A stretch of 64,000 nucleotides of DNA. It comes from Oscillospiraceae bacterium. Its GTDB lineage: Bacteria; Bacillota; Clostridia; Oscillospirales; Ruminococcaceae. The stretch covers positions 124,001 through 188,000 of the forward strand of contig SFDQ01000003.1 in the NCBI GenBank assembly GCA_004558145.1. Direction: 5' to 3'. The position numbers were made by a program, and so were the translations under genes. Below are positions 59,501 through 64,000 of the stretch, piece after piece (positions within the stretch are counted from its first letter, which is position 1; each line of letters begins with the position of its first letter). The notes under the pieces were generated by a model that saw only the letters and a program-made list of their open reading frames with translations, was not told where the DNA came from and did not search any database.

Positions 59501-60876
59501 TGTTCGGCAAAGAGTACGTGTTCAAGGCCGGTACTGTGTCCGGCCTGCAGGACAAGACGGCCTACGGCTATGTGAAGAAGTACCTGGAAGAGCGGGGCCG
59601 CACGGTGAACCGCGCAGAGGAGAACCGCCTCACCGTGGGCTGCACCGGCGTCAAGCGCACCACCGGCCAGCACCCGGGCGGCATGGTGGTCGTGCCGGAC
59701 GTGCACGAAATTCAGGACTTCTGTCCCATTCAGCACCCCGCCGACGACAAGGATAAGGGCGTTCTGACCACCCACTTCGAATTCAAATACCTCCACGATA
59801 CGCTGCTCAAGCTGGACGAGCTGGGCCACGATGTGCCCACCATGTACAAGTATCTGGAGGACATGACCGGCATCCCCATGGACCAGGTGCCCATGAACGA
59901 CCAGCGGGTCATCAGCCTGCTGGTGAGCACCGAGGCGCTGGGTGTCACCCCGGAGCAGATCGGCAGCCAGACCGGCACCTTCGGTATCCCGGAGCTGGGC
60001 ACCCCCTTCGTGCGGCAGATGCTCATCGAAGCCCAGCCCAAGAACTTCAGCGACCTGATCCAGATCTCGGGCCTGTCCCACGGCACCGACGTGTGGAACG
60101 GCAACGCCCAGGACCTCATCAAAAACCAGATATGCACCATTTCCGACGTTATCGGCTGCCGTGACAGCATCATGACCTACCTGCTGCACAAGGGCCTGGA
60201 ACCCAAGCTGGCCTTCAACATCATGGAGCTCACCCGAAAGGGCAAGGTGGCAAAAGGGGGCTTCCCGCCGGGAGCAGAGGAGAAGATGAAGGAGTGCGGC
60301 GTGCCGGACTGGTACATGGACTCCTGCCGCAAGATAAAGTACATGTTCCCCAAGGCCCACGCGGTGGCTTACCTCATCGCGGCCATCCGGCTGATGTGGT
60401 TCAAGGTCTATCATCCCCAGGCGTTTTACGCCACCTACTTCACCGTGCGCGGCGACGACATCGACTATGAGGCCGCCGTGGGCGGCGTCAAGGTGGCCCA
60501 GCAGCACCTGCGGGAGGTGGAACAGCGCCTCAAGGAGGAAAAGAAGGCCAAGGACGAGGACATTCAGGTGTCCTTGCAGCTTGTGAACGAGATGTTGGCC
60601 CGGGGCTATGAGTTCCTGCCCATCGAGCTGGGCAAGAGCCGCGCCGTGCGCTATATGGTGGAGGACGGCAAGGTGCGTCTGCCCTTTGCCTCGCTGAAAG
60701 GCGTGGGCGAGGCGGCGGCTCAGGCGCTGGAGGCGGCCACCATCAACGGGCAGGAATACCTGTCGGTGGAGGAGCTGCAGCAGGCCTGCGGCGTGTCCAG
60801 CGCGGTGATGGAGAACCTGAAAAACGTGGGTGCTCTCGGCGACTTGCCGGACACCAGTCAGGTCAGCTTCTTCTGA
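56593..60876 (+). CDS. polC: DNA polymerase III alpha subunit, PolC type
   Basis: 1427 residues from TTG 56593, with GGGAG 8 bp upstream; an earlier in-frame TTG at 56566 lacks a ribosome binding site. Order: N-terminal domain; OB fold (about 205-300); PHP (ELHLHTKLSSMDG near 316) interrupted by the DnaQ-type proofreading exonuclease (VVYDTETTGLDP near 407); a zinc site with CPKC and CPRC (about 895-930); the polymerase active site PDIDLNFSG near 948; and the C-terminal fingers and duplex-binding region. Main replicase of low-GC-type Gram-positives, here in a GC-rich genome. Confidence 0.98.
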   Translation: MKPLVSQLWPQFNADETFARCFAGVLVEQVELLRISRKLKISLRSASPLPIELCGRLCASLAPQFEGLELMVCNYFPFETITEESLRAMIDELRSEGLPVNGFLDHASFALQGTQLTITVPVGKNILDGIGFGDTLAKLVEQRTGVLPTVTLEQNSSVSADEWEKRVMQKAPAPRFEEKKQPPDFKIPGLDLTDKPVSVFHGKNFKPNNVTPLKDLGSDSGKVTIWGDVFAVEVKGNFQKSYIVSITDYTGSISLKLRSRDGEDYSKWEEVKKGTTLVLKGECAYDKYEHDYVVYPYDVLQVERKKREDNAPEKRVELHLHTKLSSMDGFCDPGEIVRTAHRMGHRAIAITDHGVCQGFPEAMLAAEAIRKSDPDFKLIYGCEAYFVDDMVPVLYGEATGPLSGSFVVYDTETTGLDPRTETLTEIGAVMVENGQITKTFGTFVNPGKPIPPKIVELTGINDAMVADAPSPDEAIKQFMEFAGDRVLIAHNAHNFDMRIMRAAAERAGLRLENAYIDSLPLAQNLYHGLRNYKLDTINDHLEIEPFNHHRAVDDAMALAKIFCKMLEDLALKGVKTVEQINTGLGGGNTAVIKKKYYHLIILVRNQLGLKNLYKIVSEAHTKYFFKKPRVPRSVLDKYREGLIIGSACEAGELYRAVVEGRSFEELCRIAEYYDFLEVQPLGNNEYMLREHLVDSIEKIQDFNRTIIKLGEVLHKPVVATGDVHFQDPEDSVYRAVLQAGNGFKDADNQAPLYYRTTQDMLDQFYYLPKDKAFEIVVKNPNKIADMCDGGIRAIPKGTFPPSIEGAEQQLRDATWSTAKKHYGDPLPEIVQTRLQRELDSICGHGFAVLYVIAVKLVAYSNAGGYQVGSRGSVGSSAVAHFSGISEVNSLPPHYLCPKCQYSEFITDGSVADGFDLPDKTCPRCGAQLIVDGHDIPFETFLGFDGDKEPDIDLNFSGEYQSQVHRYTEELFGKEYVFKAGTVSGLQDKTAYGYVKKYLEERGRTVNRAEENRLTVGCTGVKRTTGQHPGGMVVVPDVHEIQDFCPIQHPADDKDKGVLTTHFEFKYLHDTLLKLDELGHDVPTMYKYLEDMTGIPMDQVPMNDQRVISLLVSTEALGVTPEQIGSQTGTFGIPELGTPFVRQMLIEAQPKNFSDLIQISGLSHGTDVWNGNAQDLIKNQICTISDVIGCRDSIMTYLLHKGLEPKLAFNIMELTRKGKVAKGGFPPGAEEKMKECGVPDWYMDSCRKIKYMFPKAHAVAYLIAAIRLMWFKVYHPQAFYATYFTVRGDDIDYEAAVGGVKVAQQHLREVEQRLKEEKKAKDEDIQVSLQLVNEMLARGYEFLPIELGKSRAVRYMVEDGKVRLPFASLKGVGEAAAQALEAATINGQEYLSVEELQQACGVSSAVMENLKNVGALGDLPDTSQVSFF

Positions 60877-60888
60877 AAAAACAAAAAG

Positions 60889-60933
60889 CGGCGGCCCGTT
60901 TCCCAAGGAGGGAGGCGGGCCGCCGTACTTTTT
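60889..60933. terminator. Terminator after polC
   Basis: CGGCGGCCCG pairs with CGGGCCGCCG around a 17-nt loop; T-rich on the right, A-rich on the left, so it may serve both converging genes. Confidence 0.8.
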
Positions 60934-60953
60934 GCAAAAAAGGGGAGAAGGGC

Positions 60954-61910
60954 TTATTTTCTCGCCAGCGAGGCGAATTTGTCCAGAATGGCCGGGTGCT
61001 CCAGCCGGATGGTTTTGCCGCTCAGGGCGCGGAGCGTATTTTCCGGCGGCAGCTGGGCAAAGGTGAGGCTCACCGCGCAGAGGGCCTGGGTCTTGAAGCC
61101 GGTCTTTTCGTTCCACTTGCGGTTGCCGTATTTGATGTCGCCCAGCACCGGCGCGCCCAGGAAGGCAAGATGCGCACGGATTTGGTGGGTGCGCCCGGTC
61201 ACCAGGCCGATGCGGCAGAGGGCGAAGGGGCCTTCGGTGCGCTCCACCGTCACGTCGGTGATGATCTGCTTGAAGCCCTCGCCGGGCTCTGCCTGCACCT
61301 TCACCTTGTTGTTCTTTTCGTCGTGGCGCAGGTAGGCCACATGCCGCCCCGCGGCGGGCACCCCGAAGGTGATGGTCAGGTACTCCTTGCGCACAAGGTC
61401 GTCCCGGATGATGGCGTTCATGTCCCGCAAAGCAGCATACGTCTTGGCGCCCACCACCAGTCCCTCGGTGCCCCGGTCCAGCCGGTTGCACAGCGCCGGC
61501 TTGAAAGAAGCCTCCGCCTGTGGGTCAAACTCGCCTTTTTGGGCAAGATAAGCGATGAAGGCGTCCACAAGGCTGACGTCGCCGGTGCGGTCGCCGTGGC
61601 ACAGCAGGTGGGCGGGCTTGTAGAGAACGGCAAGGGCCTCGTCCTCATACACCACCTTCAAATCGGGCATCCGCCGGGCGGGGGCGGGCTTTTGGGGCGC
61701 GGCGGCAAAGAACTCGTCGTTGATATAAAGCTCTACCACGTCCCCCTTGCAAAGGCGGTAGTCCGGCGTCTGGCGCTTGCCGTTCACCTTGATGCGCTTG
61801 TTGCGGAAACTCTTGTAAAGCAGGCTGGCGGGCAGGCCGGTGGTGACGCTCTCCACAAAGCGGGAAAGCCGCGCTCCGTCCTCGTTTGCGCCGGCGGTAA
61901 ATTGTTTCAA
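60954..61910 (-). CDS. RluA-family 23S rRNA pseudouridine synthase
   Basis: 318 residues. N-terminal S4-like domain (LSRFVESVTTGLPASLLYKS), then the catalytic domain with VLYKPAHLLCHGD, the active-site Asp in NRLDRGTEGLV, and TGRTHQIRAHLAFLG. Closest in layout to RluC/RluD-type enzymes; the exact uridine cannot be told. Divergent from radC. Confidence 0.92.
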   Translation of the reverse strand: MKQFTAGANEDGARLSRFVESVTTGLPASLLYKSFRNKRIKVNGKRQTPDYRLCKGDVVELYINDEFFAAAPQKPAPARRMPDLKVVYEDEALAVLYKPAHLLCHGDRTGDVSLVDAFIAYLAQKGEFDPQAEASFKPALCNRLDRGTEGLVVGAKTYAALRDMNAIIRDDLVRKEYLTITFGVPAAGRHVAYLRHDEKNNKVKVQAEPGEGFKQIITDVTVERTEGPFALCRIGLVTGRTHQIRAHLAFLGAPVLGDIKYGNRKWNEKTGFKTQALCAVSLTFAQLPPENTLRALSGKTIRLEHPAILDKFASLARK

Positions 61911-61927
61911 ATCGCCTTGCCCCTCTC

Positions 61928-61956
61928 TTTAAAATTGCCTGCAAATAGTATATAAT
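61928..61956 (+). promoter_or_regulatory. Possible promoter of radC-uvrB
   Basis: TTTAAA (61928-61933) and a perfect TATAAT (61951-61956), 17 bp apart; the -35 is poor. Confidence 0.5.
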
Positions 61957-62005
61957 AAATCAGATACGGCGTAAAGCGCAAAACAGCAGGAAAGGAGGGT
62001 GCAGG

Positions 62006-62785
62006 ATGCCGCAGGAGAAGAGCCTTCACACGAACCACCGCCAGCGGATGCGCAAGCGGTTCGCTCAGCAAGGCGGCTTTTCCGGCTTTGCCGAGCACGA
62101 AGTGCTGGAGTACATCCTGTATCTGGCCATTCCCCGCAAGGACACAAATCCTCTGGCCCACCGCCTCATCGACCGCTTCGGCAGCTTGTGCCAGGTGCTG
62201 GAGGCCAGCGAGGCCGACATCCTCACCGTGGAAGGTGCGGGGCCGGCGGTGGCCCGGCTGCTCACCACCATGCACGCCGCCAACCGCTACTACAGCCAGA
62301 ACCGCGCCCGCGCACCCCGGGCGTTTCAGGACCTGGAAGAGGTGGCAGCCTACCTCATCCCGCAGTTTTACGGCGCGGTGACCGAGCAGGTGTATGTTCT
62401 GTTTCTGGACGACCGCAACTGCCCCATCAAGCTGCAAAAGGTCACCGAGGGCACCGTGAACGAGGCGGCCATGGCTCGCACCCAAATCGCCCGGCTGGCG
62501 GTGCAGTGCCACGCCACCCAGGCCGTGCTGGCTCACAACCACCCGGCAGGGGCGGCGCTGCCCAGCCCGTCCGACATCCAGTTCACCCGGGAGCTGGCCA
62601 ATGCCCTGGCCAGCCTGGGCATCCGTTTTCTGGACCACATTATTGTGGACAAGGAAGGGGACTACATCTCTTTGCAGCAATCGGGCAGAATGCCCGCCGT
62701 GGAGCCGACGCTGATGCAGGGTGTGGCGGGCAGCAAGGAAAAAGCCCTCGAGCAAGGCAAAAAGGAGAACCATGGATCAGTTTAA
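62006..62785 (+). CDS. radC: RadC family protein (JAB/MPN domain)
   Basis: 259 residues. An N-terminal helix-hairpin-helix-like region ([32 protein letters not shown]) precedes the JAB domain with EGTVNEA and the metal motif [14 protein letters not shown]. RadC proteins were once tied to DNA repair, but their activity is unknown. RBS GGAAAGGAGGG. The last 14 bases overlap uvrB, coupling it to nucleotide excision repair. Confidence 0.93.
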   Translation: MPQEKSLHTNHRQRMRKRFAQQGGFSGFAEHEVLEYILYLAIPRKDTNPLAHRLIDRFGSLCQVLEASEADILTVEGAGPAVARLLTTMHAANRYYSQNRARAPRAFQDLEEVAAYLIPQFYGAVTEQVYVLFLDDRNCPIKLQKVTEGTVNEAAMARTQIARLAVQCHATQAVLAHNHPAGAALPSPSDIQFTRELANALASLGIRFLDHIIVDKEGDYISLQQSGRMPAVEPTLMQGVAGSKEKALEQGKKENHGSV

Positions 62786-64000
62786 ACTTGTTTCCAGCTA
62801 TCAGCCCACCGGCGACCAGCCCCAGGCCATCGACAAACTGGCCGAGGGCATCCTGCGGGGGGATAAGGCTCAGACCCTGTTGGGTGTGACCGGCAGCGGC
62901 AAGACCTTCACCATGGCCAACGTCATTGCCAAGGTGAACCGGCCCACGCTGGTGCTGGCCCACAACAAGACGCTGGCCGCCCAGCTGTGCACCGAGTTCC
63001 GGGAGTTTTTCCCCGAGAACGCGGTGGAATATTTCGTCTCCTACTACGACTACTATCAGCCGGAGGCCTACATCCCTTCCACTGACACCTACATCGAGAA
63101 GGACAGCGCCATCAATGACGAGATCGACCGCCTGCGCCACTCGGCCACCGCGGCCCTCTCCGAGCGACGGGACGTCATCATCGTGGCCAGTGTCTCCTGT
63201 ATCTACAGCCTGGGCGACCCCATCGACTACCGCAGCATGGTCATCAGCCTGCGGCCCGGCATGCAGATGGACCGGGACGAGCTGTGCCGCCGGCTGGTGA
63301 AGCTGCAGTATGAGCGCAACGACATCAATTTTGTGCGCAACAAGTTCCGCGTCCGGGGCGACACGGTGGAGATAAACCTTGCCTACGCCAGCGACACCGC
63401 CATCCGGGTGGAGTTCTTCGGCGACGAGGTGGACCGCATCAGCGAGATGAACCCCCTCACCGGCGAGCGCAAGAACGTCATCAAGCACGTGGCCATCTTC
63501 CCGGCCAGCCACTACATCGTTTCGCCGGAGAAGATGCGCGCCGGCCTTGCCCGCATCCAGGAAGAGATGGACGTTCAGGTGCGCAAGTTCACCGAGGAGG
63601 GCAAGCTGCTGGAGGCCCAGCGCATCGCCCAGCGCACCCGCTACGACATGGAGATGCTCCAGGAAGTGGGCATGTGCAAGGGCATCGAGAACTATTCCGC
63701 CGTGCTCAGCGGCCGCACCCCTGGTTCCACCCCCACCACCTTGCTGGACTATTTCCCCAAGGATTTTCTGCTCTTTGTGGACGAGAGCCACGTCATGCTG
63801 CCCCAGCTGCGGGCGATGTACGGCGGCGACTACGCCCGCAAGCGCACCCTGGTGGACTACGGTTTCCGCCTGCCCTCCGCCTTTGACAACCGTCCCCTCA
63901 AATTCGAGGAGGTGGAAGAAAAGCTGAACCAGATCGTGTTCGTCAGCGCCACCCCCGGCGAATACGAGAGGGAACACAGCACCCAAATTGCCGAACAGGT
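62772..64000 (+). CDS. uvrB: Excinuclease ABC subunit B (3' end cut by the window)
   Basis: 409 complete codons are visible from ATG 62772 (AAAGGAGAA upstream), about 60% of the usual length. [17 protein letters not shown], Walker A GVTGSGKT, the beta hairpin [20 protein letters not shown], Walker B DESH and [10 protein letters not shown] are intact. It verifies damage with UvrA and recruits UvrC. The remainder lies outside the window. Confidence 0.97.
   Translation, partial: MDQFKLVSSYQPTGDQPQAIDKLAEGILRGDKAQTLLGVTGSGKTFTMANVIAKVNRPTLVLAHNKTLAAQLCTEFREFFPENAVEYFVSYYDYYQPEAYIPSTDTYIEKDSAINDEIDRLRHSATAALSERRDVIIVASVSCIYSLGDPIDYRSMVISLRPGMQMDRDELCRRLVKLQYERNDINFVRNKFRVRGDTVEINLAYASDTAIRVEFFGDEVDRISEMNPLTGERKNVIKHVAIFPASHYIVSPEKMRAGLARIQEEMDVQVRKFTEEGKLLEAQRIAQRTRYDMEMLQEVGMCKGIENYSAVLSGRTPGSTPTTLLDYFPKDFLLFVDESHVMLPQLRAMYGGDYARKRTLVDYGFRLPSAFDNRPLKFEEVEEKLNQIVFVSATPGEYEREHSTQIAEQ

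Noticed and set aside
56569-61491. A 1,640-codon open frame on the minus strand
   Set aside because: It is the antisense shadow of polC and part of the pseudouridine synthase locus; no ribosome binding site or recognisable domain.

Overview
The window is a GC-rich (roughly 60% or more), densely coded piece of chromosome from an anaerobic Firmicute, most likely a member of the Oscillospiraceae/Ruminococcaceae (Faecalibacterium, Gemmiger or Subdoligranulum type). This placement is inferred from gene content: a PolC-type replicase, Rex with AdhE, a V-type ATPase operon, a lysine riboswitch, a Spo0A-like regulator, DUF5685 and DUF6514 proteins, and the Gram-positive gene order pyrH-frr-uppS-cdsA-dxr-rseP-ispG-polC. 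There are no rRNA genes, insertion sequences, prophage genes or CRISPR arrays. Two tRNA-Ala genes (anticodons GGC and CGC) are present.

Layout. 1-1925: truncated rmuC and a divergent polysaccharide deacetylase. 2088-6700: one operon of DUF5685 protein, a J-domain protein with a Cys-rich tail, a small membrane protein, an AI-2E family transporter and a GH13 glycosidase. 6767-7456: Phd/Doc toxin-antitoxin pair with a palindromic operator inside its promoter. 7602-7677: tRNA-Ala. 7939-17667: ten-gene V-type ATPase operon carrying a second, half-size subunit I gene. 17742-21779 (minus): DUF1266 protein and two small neighbours, a TetR regulator, thymidine kinase and Rex. 22052-29661: TepA-like ClpP-fold protease, a GNAT acetyltransferase behind a leader ORF plus terminator, FtsK, a YgiQ-type radical SAM protein, a ComEC-like metallo-beta-lactamase protein with a DUF3006 partner, and DUF1294. 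29722-32685: DUF975 membrane protein and, divergently, a complete lysine riboswitch driving an NhaC-family transporter with an unusual Cys-rich segment. 32759-35515: adhE with two Rex boxes. 35668-38050: tRNA-Ala, sirtuin, lipase-like hydrolase, DUF3267 protein.

38120-47916 is an envelope block: a large lipoprotein; a GldA/F/G-like ABC system with a DUF4340 protein; an OmpR-type two-component system; and a small Ser/Thr-rich lipoprotein. Four promoters in this block share one architecture: two CTTTAG-type hexamers 11 bp apart, then exactly 10 bp, then a -10 box. They precede the two-component operon, the ABC operon, an apparently non-coding stretch and the lipoprotein gene, so the block looks like a self-contained local regulon. 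48116-49984: DUF6514 protein, a Spo0A-like regulator with a degenerate receiver, and an overlapping HATPase protein without the usual phospho-accepting His. 50148-60876: the pyrH-to-polC operon (translation, isoprenoid and lipid synthesis, replication). 60954-64000: RluA-type pseudouridine synthase, RadC and the start of uvrB.

The strongest candidates for something undescribed are the four-promoter regulon with its non-coding transcript, the half-size V-ATPase subunit I, the degenerate Spo0A/kinase pair, and the NhaC transporter with four CxxC motifs under lysine riboswitch control.
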